Assembly (NCBI GenBank): GCA_001778355.1
Contig: MFGS01000140.1
Span: forward strand, 1 to 6,503
DNA length: 6,503 nt
Direction of reading: 5' to 3'
DNA from: Candidatus Firestonebacteria bacterium RIFOXYA2_FULL_40_8
Lineage (GTDB): Bacteria > Oederibacteriota > D2-FULL-39-29
A program made the translations under genes and the position numbers. A model generated the notes under the pieces. That model did no database searches and was not told the DNA's origin. It saw only the letters and a list, made by a program, of their open reading frames with translations. Positions 1 through 6,289 of the stretch are shown here, piece after piece; the first letter of the stretch is position 1, and the number at the start of each line of letters is the position of its first letter.

Positions 1-162
1 GTTTTACTCCCTCTTATCAAAAAACTTGTTAAATATAAACCGAATGCATTTTATAAACTACTGACAAAAATGATTTATGGTTACTATATGAGCAAAGTTC
101 ATAGGTTGACCTTGATGGATATTATCCGTTACGCTCTCCACATAGACGCCACACAGGTATAA
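1..162 (+). CDS. C-terminal fragment of an upstream gene, unidentified
   Basis: Frame 1 is open from the first base to a TAA at 160-162 and gives 53 codons with the start outside the window. The peptide is basic and rich in Leu, Ile and Tyr, with KKLVKYKPNAFYKLL early, MIYGYYMSKVHRLTL in the middle and IRYALHIDATQV at the end. It has no motif I can tie to a family. Its basic, helical look resembles C-terminal tails of radical SAM or glycan-assembly enzymes, but that is only an impression. The stop lies 2 bases before the ATG of the next gene, so this is almost certainly the preceding member of the same operon. I am confident that it is coding, because the frame is uninterrupted and the spacing is operon-like. 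I have no confident function. Confidence 0.6.
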   Translation, partial: VLLPLIKKLVKYKPNAFYKLLTKMIYGYYMSKVHRLTLMDIIRYALHIDATQV

Positions 163-164
163 AA

Positions 165-905
165 ATGAAAAAATTCTATAAAGTTGCTTTGCTGGAAGGG
201 GAAGGTCTCGGGACCGCTTATGAGTATTATGTGAAGCGGCGTTTGTTCATAAAATTGTTAGGGAAAGAAAAACATCTAGATTCCTTTTGCGTATTCGGAC
301 TTCCGGAAAAATACGGGAGCTCGATGGACTTTTGTGTCCTGGCAGATCAAGTAAAAGCCGGAAGGGTTGTGATGCTTGACGAAAGGGAAGAGGCTGTAAA
401 AAAATGTTCAACGGCGGTTGCGAGGCTGAAAGACGAAAAGATAATTCCGGATTCACTGGTACAGGTGAAAGAAGGTATGCTTCTGAGGGATGATAAATAC
501 GACTTTATAACCAATTGTGACGTCTTTCAGAGATTTAACGAGGAAGAGACTATAAAGATGATAGAAGGAGCTGCTTCAAATTCCAAGCTTTCGTTGTTTT
601 TTATCCCGAATGGTTTTAATGTCAGTCACGTAGCTTTCCCCGCAAGAAGATCAATCAATCCTGTGGATTTTGTAAAGAAAATATCGGATAAAGTTAAAGT
701 AGTAAGATGGGGGTATATTGATATGCCGCCCTTTCCGTCCGGTTCAAAGCTTTCGGACGAAAAGAAAAATGCAGTAAAATCAGGCCTGTTCAGCTTTTTT
801 GTATTTCTGATTCTCAGAATCTGGTCAATAGTTGAAATGCTGACTCCCTCCTTTATTAAGAAGAGATTTGCGCATGCGTTTTATGTGGTGGTGAAAGGAA
901 AATGA
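165..905 (+). CDS. Degenerate SAM-methyltransferase-like protein
   Basis: This 246-aa protein has the layout of a class I methyltransferase (Rossmann-like) domain with weak motifs. A strand followed by a Gly-containing turn, FCVFGLPEKYGSS (residues 41-53), sits where motif I (consensus D-x-G-x-G-x-G) is expected. A strand ending in an acidic residue, VVMLDEREEAVKK (68-80), corresponds to motif II. KYDFITNCDVFQRF (111-124) resembles the 'yDlv...vleH' strand of Methyltransf_11/12 proteins. SLFFIPNGFNVSH (143-155) resembles the following strand and 'PN' loop. The motif I glycines are largely missing, so it may bind SAM poorly or not at all. The C-terminal part (about 205-246) has a hydrophobic stretch, FSFFVFLILRIWSIVEML, then a basic tail, suggesting membrane association. 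The ATG at 165 follows a weak AGG at 155-157 and lies 2 bases after the upstream stop. Its TGA overlaps the next ATG (ATGA, 902-905), so it is probably translated together with the membrane glycosyltransferases and may modify their substrate or lipid-linked donor. Confidence 0.6.
   Translation: MKKFYKVALLEGEGLGTAYEYYVKRRLFIKLLGKEKHLDSFCVFGLPEKYGSSMDFCVLADQVKAGRVVMLDEREEAVKKCSTAVARLKDEKIIPDSLVQVKEGMLLRDDKYDFITNCDVFQRFNEEETIKMIEGAASNSKLSLFFIPNGFNVSHVAFPARRSINPVDFVKKISDKVKVVRWGYIDMPPFPSGSKLSDEKKNAVKSGLFSFFVFLILRIWSIVEMLTPSFIKKRFAHAFYVVVKGK
894..899 (+). promoter_or_regulatory. Shine-Dalgarno site for the DUF2723 gene
   Basis: AAAGGA lies inside the 3' end of the methyltransferase-like gene, 2 bases before the ATG at 902 and within a run of purines. 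Together with the ATGA stop/start overlap at 902-905 it fixes the start and points to translational coupling. Confidence 0.55.
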
Positions 906-3169
906 ACCTGAGCAGGATATTTACAGGTGTAATATTCATCGTCGTACTTCTTGTGCTAATGTTTACAACCTGCCCTGTTGTTTACGTCGGGGATACGGGC
1001 GAAGTTGTTGCCGCCGCTCATTCCCTGGGTATAGCGCATCCTCCCGGCTACCCTCTTTATACAACGCTCGGTCATATCTTTTCATATTTGCCCTTATCTA
1101 ATATAGCTTTCAGAGTTAATCTCCTTGCGGCATTTTTAGCGGCTCTGGCAGCTGCGTTGTTTTTTAAGCTTCTTATAAAACTTTCGGAAAGTTTAAAACT
1201 AACCTCAGACCTTACTCCGTTTTTCGCGTTAACATCTGCTCTGCTTCTGGCGTTTTCCAGGACTTTCTGGGCGCAGGGAGTAATGGCGAAAGGCGGGATA
1301 TATCATTTAAATCTTATTTTTATAATTGCCATAATAATACTACTGGTTCAGGTCCTGCAAAAGTCAGATAAGAACGCCCTGCTTTTACTGTCTTTCCTGT
1401 CCGGGCTTTCGATGGCAAACCACCACACCATGCTGGCGGTGATAGGGCTTACATATATTTTTATCTTTATCTTTCAGCGGAAACTTTTTTTTAAATATTT
1501 CCTTGGTATTGTACTTTTAATCGGTGCAGGACTACTTTATTACCTTTACCTTCCCATAAGAGCGGCGGCAAATCCCTCAATGAATTGGGGGAATCCTGTT
1601 AACTTTCAAGCAATGCTTGATGTGGTCACCAGAAATCAGTATGGAAGGATAGGCAAAGGGGATAGGGGCGCGTTTCTTTACCTGGCACAGCTATGGGAGT
1701 TCGTTAAAAGTTTTTCCCTTCAGTTTACAGTTTTTATTCTGCCTCTTGTAATTGCAGGCGCTTACGCTTTTTATAAAAAAAGCAAAAGAATGTTCGCTTA
1801 CTTTGGTGTACTCTTTATCCTGTTCTCCGCCTACATGCTCTATACGACAAACCCGAAACTTACAACAAACGACCTTGAAGTTGTAGAAGTCTTTTTTATT
1901 CCTGCTTACACGGCGGCGGCAGTTTTTATATTTTTCGGATTAGTTTTTCTTGCCGGGTATATTAAAGAAGAGAAAGCAAAGAGAATATTTGCTGTCTCTT
2001 CGGTAATGCTCTTCGTCCTGCTTGTATTTTCAAATTTCCATTTTAACGACAGGAGTAATAATTATCTGGCAGCTAACTACGGCATGAATATGCTGAAAAC
2101 CCCGGAGAAGAACTCGATATTATTTGCTTCCCAGGACAATGAGGTGTTTATTCTTGCTTATTACAAGAAAGTGGAGAAAGTAAGGCCGGATATAACGGTT
2201 TATGAGGACCTTGGCTGTGTTTTTGATAATATCTATGGTGAAGATATGATGAGAGTGGGGATGCTGGACCATGAGAGGAAGAAAAAGGCTGTACAGATAA
2301 AGGTTGTTGAGAACAACAAAGACAGACCTATTTATTACCTCCGCACCTCCTCAATGTTTAAATGGATGGCGGGTAAAGGGACGCAGGCGGGGATTATGTT
2401 TAAACTCGGGGTGCCGCCTAAGAAGGATTATTTTGCTTCTTATAATTTGACCGGGTTGGATGATAAAACCATCTGGAAAGAGTATATGCTCCGGGACACC
2501 GTGGCGCAATATTTATTTTCAGAGGGCGAGCTGGCGATGACTTCCGGGGACCAAAAGAAAGGTTTTGAGTATTTTGATAAAGCAAGGGACGCAGGAGAGG
2601 ATATCTCCTGGGTGAATAACAATATAGGAATATTCCTGGATAATATGGGAATGATAGATGCTGCCATGGAAAATTACAAAAAAGCAATAGCTGCAAACCC
2701 GAAATCTCCGGTGGCGAGATACAACCTGGGTATTATATATAAAAAGAAGAAGATGCTGGCCGAAGCGGAAGCGGAGTATAAAGAGGCGATACGCCTGAAT
2801 CCTGATTATTATGACGCGCTGAATAACCTGGGTTCGATGTTCGTGAACAACGGGAGAGCCGTGGAAGCCGAAGAGTATTTAACCCGGGCAGTTTATGTAA
2901 ATCCGGAAAGCGCTGACGCGTATTTTAATCTCGGCGTGGCTAAGAACGATCAGAAAAAGTACGACGAAGCTCTTAAGGTGTTCGACCAGACGCTGAAGCT
3001 TAACCCGAATTATGCCGAGGCATACAACGGCAAGGCGTTCTCCTATTTTTACAAAGACGACATAGATAAAGCCCTTGAGATGTGTGTGCTGGCGCTCAAG
3101 ATAAATCCGAATTTCAAAGAAGCCGCAACAAATTATCAACGTCTGAAACAAATGAAAGGGGGAAGATGA
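902..3169 (+). CDS. DUF2723 (TMEM260-like) GT-C membrane protein with C-terminal TPRs
   Basis: This 755-aa protein joins a polytopic membrane core to a TPR domain. The first membrane segment (about 7-28) is followed by GDTGEVVAAAHSLGIAHPPG (30-49), the hallmark of DUF2723. D31 and E34 sit at the usual GT-C acidic position in the first extracytoplasmic loop. Further family-like motifs are TFWAQGVMAK (121-130), LSGLSMANHHTML (167-179), and YLYLPIRAAANPSMNWGNP (214-232) with the following TRNQYG (243-248). Hydrophobic segments continue to about residue 377. A soluble linker follows, then a degenerate TPR-like unit (about 535-568) and five TPRs (about 570-603, 604-637, 638-671, 672-705 and 706-739), each ending in an NP-type turn such as LNPDY or VNPES. 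Animal TMEM260 has the same core-plus-TPR layout and is an ER protein O-mannosyltransferase. By analogy this protein would transfer a sugar from a polyprenyl-phosphate donor on the outer face of the inner membrane. Donor and acceptor are unknown. Both ends overlap neighbouring genes by ATGA. Confidence 0.85.
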   Translation: MNLSRIFTGVIFIVVLLVLMFTTCPVVYVGDTGEVVAAAHSLGIAHPPGYPLYTTLGHIFSYLPLSNIAFRVNLLAAFLAALAAALFFKLLIKLSESLKLTSDLTPFFALTSALLLAFSRTFWAQGVMAKGGIYHLNLIFIIAIIILLVQVLQKSDKNALLLLSFLSGLSMANHHTMLAVIGLTYIFIFIFQRKLFFKYFLGIVLLIGAGLLYYLYLPIRAAANPSMNWGNPVNFQAMLDVVTRNQYGRIGKGDRGAFLYLAQLWEFVKSFSLQFTVFILPLVIAGAYAFYKKSKRMFAYFGVLFILFSAYMLYTTNPKLTTNDLEVVEVFFIPAYTAAAVFIFFGLVFLAGYIKEEKAKRIFAVSSVMLFVLLVFSNFHFNDRSNNYLAANYGMNMLKTPEKNSILFASQDNEVFILAYYKKVEKVRPDITVYEDLGCVFDNIYGEDMMRVGMLDHERKKKAVQIKVVENNKDRPIYYLRTSSMFKWMAGKGTQAGIMFKLGVPPKKDYFASYNLTGLDDKTIWKEYMLRDTVAQYLFSEGELAMTSGDQKKGFEYFDKARDAGEDISWVNNNIGIFLDNMGMIDAAMENYKKAIAANPKSPVARYNLGIIYKKKKMLAEAEAEYKEAIRLNPDYYDALNNLGSMFVNNGRAVEAEEYLTRAVYVNPESADAYFNLGVAKNDQKKYDEALKVFDQTLKLNPNYAEAYNGKAFSYFYKDDIDKALEMCVLALKINPNFKEAATNYQRLKQMKGGR
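3155..3162 (+). promoter_or_regulatory. Shine-Dalgarno site deciding the TMTC-like start
   Basis: AAAGGGGG lies 3 bases before the ATG at 3166. That ATG overlaps the previous stop as ATGA (3166-3169). This strong site favours 3166 over the in-frame ATG at 3082, which would add 28 residues of charged, non-membrane sequence encoded inside the TPR region of the preceding gene. Confidence 0.75.
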
Positions 3170-4824
3170 AACTGAGACATATTATTTATATCATGGGTAT
3201 ACTGCTTATAACGTTTGCAATCTATTTTAACTCTTTGCCGAACGGGTTTAATCTGGATGATAATGCGATAATCAAAGACAACCCGCTGGTGACGAGTTTG
3301 AAGAATATCCCCAAGATATTTGTCTCTAACTACTGGGCGAATACCCCTTATGAAAAAGGCGTTATTCTATATCGGCCAATCCCGGTGCTGACTTTAGCGG
3401 TTGATAATTTCCTCTGGCAGGGGAAACCCTACGGCTTCCATTTTACGAATGTCCTGGTAAATGCAATAAACGCGGTACTTCTATTTTATGTTCTACTATT
3501 TATGTTCGGTGATGCGCTCAAGCCAAGGTATGCGGCGCTTGCGGCGCTGTTATTTGCCCTGCATCCTGTTCATACCGAAGCGGTAAATATGATAGTGGGA
3601 AGGACTGAACTCCTTGCGGCGCTTTTTTCTTTCTTAGCGATAATATTTTACCTCCGGAAAAACAGTATCGGTGCTCTTATCCTGTTTTTCTGCGCTCTTT
3701 TGTCAAAAGAGATCGCTGTCACCATTCCCGTCATGCTTCTTCTTTATGAACTGTACTCCAAAAAGAAGATAGAAGTAAAAAACTACGTATTTTTTGCGCT
3801 GGTGCTCGGAGTTTATCTCGGGATACGGTATTTGGTGCTTCACGGCCTTTCAAGTTCCAATCAGGCAGGCATACTCGCCGGACAGGATATCTGGGCGAGA
3901 ACGGGAACGGTGATATACGTTATCGGACTTTACCTGAAACTTTTATTTGCCCCGTTCTATCTCACCGCGGATTACAGCGATTATGCTTTGCCAACCTCGC
4001 TCTTGAACTTTAAAGTGCTGCTATCTCTCACCGCTATCCTTATTCTCCTCGGTATCGCCTGGAAGCACAGAGAAAAGAAATGGATACTTACGTTCGGTAT
4101 CCTATGGTTCTTCATCACGATACTCCCGGTGTCCAATATTATCTCAATCGGGGCATTACTGGGAGAGCGGTTCATGTATCTTCCGTCGGTTGCCTTCGCT
4201 TTGATAATCTCAGCGTTGTTTGTTTACTGGGATAATATATTTGCCCGGAGCTTCCTAGCCGTTGCCTGCACCATTATTTGTATAGTCTTCGGTATTTACA
4301 CTTTCAGCCGTAACTTTGACTGGAAGGACGGTTTCACTTTGTTCGCCGCCGCGGAAAAGAACCAGCCAAACAACCCCAGAGTAAATTATTTCATGGGCTT
4401 GAAAGCAGAAGCCGACAAAGACATAGCCAAAGCAATAAAATATTATGAACTCTCAGTAAAAGAGTTCCCGACAAACAACTGGAAACCTGACAGCAACACA
4501 ATAAACAACATGAAAGCAAAGATTAAGGAGCTCGGAGGCACAGCCGTCAGTAAAGTAGAGACCGAAGCCGCAGTTCTATACAACGCCGGTCTGAAGCTCT
4601 ATAAAGAAAAAAAGTACGATCAATCCCTGGAAAAGCTTAAAAAAGCAGTAGAATTAAACAAACTCCACGCCGACGCCTACGTAGTTATCGGCGGTATATA
4701 TGTAGAAAGAAAAGACCCAAAAAATGCCATCGAATACTTCGAGAAAGCACTGAAGATAAACCCAAATCACCCCGAAGCGAAAGAGAATCTGAAGAGAGTT
4801 CGAGAATATTACAAGATCAAGTAA
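3166..4824 (+). CDS. TMTC-like (DUF1736-type) GT-C membrane protein with C-terminal TPRs
   Basis: This 552-aa protein opens with a membrane helix (about 5-22) followed by LPNGFNLDDNAIIKDNP (24-40), matching the first-loop 'F-x-x-DD-x-x-x-I-x-x-N' motif of TMTC proteins. D31 and D32 are the likely catalytic or metal-associated acids. Other TMTC landmarks follow in order: LYRPIPVLTLAVD (68-80), ALHPVHTEAVNMIVGRTELL (131-150), LSKEIAVTIPVMLLLYEL (179-196), and ILPVSNIISIGALLGERFMY (319-338) with LPS after it. Next comes a junction of the form R-N-x-x-W-K-D-x-x-x-L-F (382-393) leading into PNNPRVNYFMG. TPR-like units lie at about 402-436, 466-499 and 500-534, fewer than in animal TMTCs. TMTC1-4 are ER O-mannosyltransferases acting on cadherins. 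A sugar-transfer role at the outer face of the inner membrane is inferred by homology, and the substrate is unknown. The start follows a strong AAAGGGGG site and overlaps the preceding stop, so this gene is co-translated with the DUF2723 gene. Confidence 0.85.
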   Translation: MKLRHIIYIMGILLITFAIYFNSLPNGFNLDDNAIIKDNPLVTSLKNIPKIFVSNYWANTPYEKGVILYRPIPVLTLAVDNFLWQGKPYGFHFTNVLVNAINAVLLFYVLLFMFGDALKPRYAALAALLFALHPVHTEAVNMIVGRTELLAALFSFLAIIFYLRKNSIGALILFFCALLSKEIAVTIPVMLLLYELYSKKKIEVKNYVFFALVLGVYLGIRYLVLHGLSSSNQAGILAGQDIWARTGTVIYVIGLYLKLLFAPFYLTADYSDYALPTSLLNFKVLLSLTAILILLGIAWKHREKKWILTFGILWFFITILPVSNIISIGALLGERFMYLPSVAFALIISALFVYWDNIFARSFLAVACTIICIVFGIYTFSRNFDWKDGFTLFAAAEKNQPNNPRVNYFMGLKAEADKDIAKAIKYYELSVKEFPTNNWKPDSNTINNMKAKIKELGGTAVSKVETEAAVLYNAGLKLYKEKKYDQSLEKLKKAVELNKLHADAYVVIGGIYVERKDPKNAIEYFEKALKINPNHPEAKENLKRVREYYKIK

Positions 4825-4828
4825 CGAG

Positions 4829-4845
4829 GACGGAAGACAGAAGTC
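4829..4845 (+). repeat. Purine-rich direct repeat, copy 1
   Basis: GACGGAAGACAGAAGTC matches 4975-4991 at 16 of 17 positions. A shorter unit, GAGGACGGA, also occurs twice here, at 4826-4834 and 4847-4855, giving a 21-base periodicity. The element starts just 4 bases after the stop of the TMTC-like gene. Confidence 0.75.
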
Positions 4846-4884
4846 GGAGGACGGAGTAAAAACAAATTCGAAGCTCGAAATTCG

Positions 4885-4916
4885 TCCGCTTAAAGCGAGA
4901 TCTCGCCGTAGGCGGA
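4885..4916. repeat. 32-base imperfect palindrome flanked by AAATTCG copies
   Basis: The outer arms TCCGC (4885-4889) and GCGGA (4912-4916) pair. The centre, GCGAGATCTCGC (4895-4906), is a perfect 12-base palindrome. The 5-base spacers between them are equal in length and partly complementary. AAATTCG lies immediately to the left (4878-4884) and immediately to the right (4917-4923), with a third copy at 4864-4870. It could be a small palindromic repeat inserted with duplication of its target, or simply part of a composite repeat family. There is no T run after it, so it does not look like an intrinsic terminator on the plus strand. Confidence 0.65.
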
Positions 4917-4974
4917 AAATTCGAAAAAATCAGAAACTCGAAACAAAGAAAAAAAGTGCGAAACGGGGACTAGA

Positions 4975-4991
4975 GACGGAAGACAGAGGTC
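4975..4991 (+). repeat. Purine-rich direct repeat, copy 2
   Basis: GACGGAAGACAGAGGTC differs from the copy at 4829-4845 by one base. The two copies bracket the AAATTCG and palindrome section. Confidence 0.75.
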
Positions 4992-5000
4992 AGAAAAAAA

Positions 5001-5036
5001 TGTCATCCTGAGCGACAATATGCGAAGGATCTCAGT
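5001..5036. repeat. TGTCATCCTGAGCG...GGATCTCAG-type dispersed repeat
   Basis: The left end TGTCATCCTGAGCG and the right end TGCGAAGGATCTCAG match, from memory, a short intergenic element seen in many unrelated bacterial genomes. Two alternative hairpins are possible. One pairs ATCCT (5005-5009) with AGGAT (5026-5030); the other pairs CTGAG (5008-5012) with CTCAG (5031-5035). It ends about 27 bases before the ATG at 5063, so it makes up most of the presumed leader of that gene. Confidence 0.65.
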
Positions 5037-5052
5037 AGTTTGAAGCACAAGC

Positions 5053-5060
5053 GAGGGTGA
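5053..5060 (+). promoter_or_regulatory. Shine-Dalgarno site deciding the start at 5063
   Basis: GAGGGTGA lies just upstream of the ATG at 5063, with its AGGG core 5 bases from the start. An in-frame GTG at 5057 lies inside this site and has no separate ribosome binding site, so the ATG is preferred. The difference is only two residues. Confidence 0.6.
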
Positions 5061-5062
5061 GA

Positions 5063-6220
5063 ATGAAACTTAAGAAAAGAAATATAGTCATTCTGTCTGT
5101 TATACTGGTCCTAATACTATTTGCGAATTTTATTAAATACAGCATGAGTTACAGCGGGGAAAATGGATTTATTCGGGGTGTTCAGGCATTGGTTTCCGTA
5201 CCAGGCGGAATAATTTTGGGAAGTATGCTTGTCCTTGCTGACTTGAATCACGGTGACGATGTCTTCATGGTGGAAGAAAAAGAATCACCTGATAAGAAAT
5301 ATATAGCTAGGCATTCCCGGATATCTTACGGTGGAGCATTGGGCGGTTGTTACGATTGCGTGAGTATTAATAATATTAATATTAAGTTTGATTCTAAAAA
5401 TAAAGATGCGAAAGTATTTACTCTTGATAGATACAGTAATATGACATTAGAGTGGCGTGATCAAAAAACGCTTCTTATTATTCTCGAACCATATAATAAA
5501 GAAAATATAGGTATATTTAAACAACAATGGAATGATGTTGAAATACTGCTAAAAGTGAAAGAAGAGTTAAATGAGAATTTTGAAAAGAAAGAGACAATAC
5601 GGAAGTTGATGGAAGCAGCAAGTGCGGAACAAAAAACAAAAGCGGCCTACAAAGTATATTGGAGTGATTTTAGTGCGGAACAAAAAAAAGAATATTTGAC
5701 AGGTCTCGGGATTAATAAAGATGCAGTTGAATTCTATAACGGTACTTATAAAATGACGCTTGAAAAAGGGGGTGACAATTTAAGGGCTGATAAATTACTG
5801 ATTGAACTAACGAAAAACGACAAATACTTTGTTTTTTACTATTTTGTTTACAATCAGGTGTTGAGAAGAAATAGCCCGTATTCGCCGGATAGTGAAGCTT
5901 ACTTGACAACTTGCCTGTTTACTAAGCATACAGATTATGTTGTGAACGATATTACGCGAGATAGGTTGAATTTTAAGGGCGATATAAAGGAATATGATGC
6001 ATATGACAAGAGTAAAGCGACCTTACTTCAAATAGATGCTTGTGAAATAGCGAACTGGTATTTTAGTACGAAAGGGCAATACAGATATTATAAAGATTTT
6101 AAGAAGTATATTGACACCAAAAAATCCGGTTACGATAGAGAACAACAGAAAACCGTTGACTTGCTTCTCAAGGAGATAGAAAATATGGCAATTTCTTGGG
6201 GTCGCAGGTTTGGTGAGTGA
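5063..6220 (+). CDS. Membrane-anchored protein of unknown function
   Basis: This 385-aa protein has a basic N-terminus (MKLKKRN) and a hydrophobic helix at about 8-25, the pattern of a signal anchor or signal peptide without a clear cleavage site. A second moderately hydrophobic stretch, VSVPGGIILGSMLVLA, lies at about 44-59. Residues 75-82 (SPDKKYIA), then GGCYDC (94-99) and LEWRDQKTLLIIL (129-141), resemble the 'SPDgkY-ia ... W-d--tLlI' pattern of small extracytoplasmic beta-rich domains of unknown function, but this is a weak match. The remainder is charged and helical, with a short internal duplication, SAEQK at 187-191 and again at 204-208. I do not recognise the family. The DNA is visibly more AT-rich than the operon before it: bases 5341-5400 and 5521-5580 each contain 17 G+C of 60, against 30 of 60 at 3541-3600. 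This suggests a separate, perhaps acquired, gene. It has its own ribosome binding site and is followed by a convergent toxin gene. Confidence 0.75.
   Translation: MKLKKRNIVILSVILVLILFANFIKYSMSYSGENGFIRGVQALVSVPGGIILGSMLVLADLNHGDDVFMVEEKESPDKKYIARHSRISYGGALGGCYDCVSINNINIKFDSKNKDAKVFTLDRYSNMTLEWRDQKTLLIILEPYNKENIGIFKQQWNDVEILLKVKEELNENFEKKETIRKLMEAASAEQKTKAAYKVYWSDFSAEQKKEYLTGLGINKDAVEFYNGTYKMTLEKGGDNLRADKLLIELTKNDKYFVFYYFVYNQVLRRNSPYSPDSEAYLTTCLFTKHTDYVVNDITRDRLNFKGDIKEYDAYDKSKATLLQIDACEIANWYFSTKGQYRYYKDFKKYIDTKKSGYDREQQKTVDLLLKEIENMAISWGRRFGE
5621..5687 (+). repeat. In-frame 16-base direct repeat inside the 385-aa gene
   Basis: AGTGCGGAACAAAAAA occurs identically at 5621-5636 and 5672-5687. 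The copies are 51 bases (17 codons) apart, so both encode SAEQK in the same frame. This looks like a short local duplication or a repeated helix cap. Confidence 0.7.
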
Positions 6221-6289
6221 AGGGAGATTGCATATTTTGTTATCCTGGCGGAGCGAAAACGGTATTATTATTTATTTGGCAATCTGTTT

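Larger units (their letters stand above)
4825..5062. repeat. Intergenic mosaic of short repeats
   Basis: This 238-base gap has stop codons in all useful frames and is built from several repeat types listed separately: a duplicated purine-rich GACGGAAGACAGA unit, AAATTCG/CTCGAAA runs, a long palindrome and a TGTCATCCTGAGCG element. Purines dominate the strand. It separates the glycosyltransferase operon from a downstream gene of different base composition. I see no convincing sigma-70 promoter. No classic terminator is present either, since the palindrome is not followed by a T run on this strand. Confidence 0.7.

Noticed and set aside
247..456. Minus-strand ORF of 69 codons
   Set aside because: It is a shadow of the methyltransferase-like gene, with no ribosome binding site and no motif.
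2418..3151. Long minus-strand open frames (2418-2696, 2440-2667 and 2879-3151)
   Set aside because: They lie antisense to the TPR-coding region, whose repeated codons keep the opposite strand open. They have no ribosome binding sites or recognisable motifs.
3082..3165. A 28-residue N-terminal extension of the TMTC-like protein from an ATG at 3082
   Set aside because: The extension lies entirely inside the TPR region of the previous gene, is charged and low in hydrophobicity, and precedes an ATG with a strong AAAGGGGG site and an ATGA overlap at 3166.
3981..4175. Minus-strand ORF of 64 codons
   Set aside because: It lies fully within conserved TMTC-like coding sequence in the opposite strand and shows no domain signal.
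4885..4930. Intrinsic terminator for the glycosyltransferase operon at the palindrome
   Set aside because: The palindrome is followed by A-rich sequence rather than a T run on the plus strand. It could end transcription only from the other direction, where no gene is present.
4825..5062. CRISPR array
   Set aside because: The repeats are of different types, unevenly spaced and few in copy number, without regular spacers.
5712..5909. Minus-strand ORF of 65 codons
   Set aside because: It is a shadow of the 385-aa gene, of low complexity and without supporting signals.
6225..6285. 7-base inverted repeat AGATTGC/GCAATCT between the convergent genes, considered as a bidirectional terminator
   Set aside because: The arms are separated by 47 bases and lack an adjacent T run, so the match could easily be chance.
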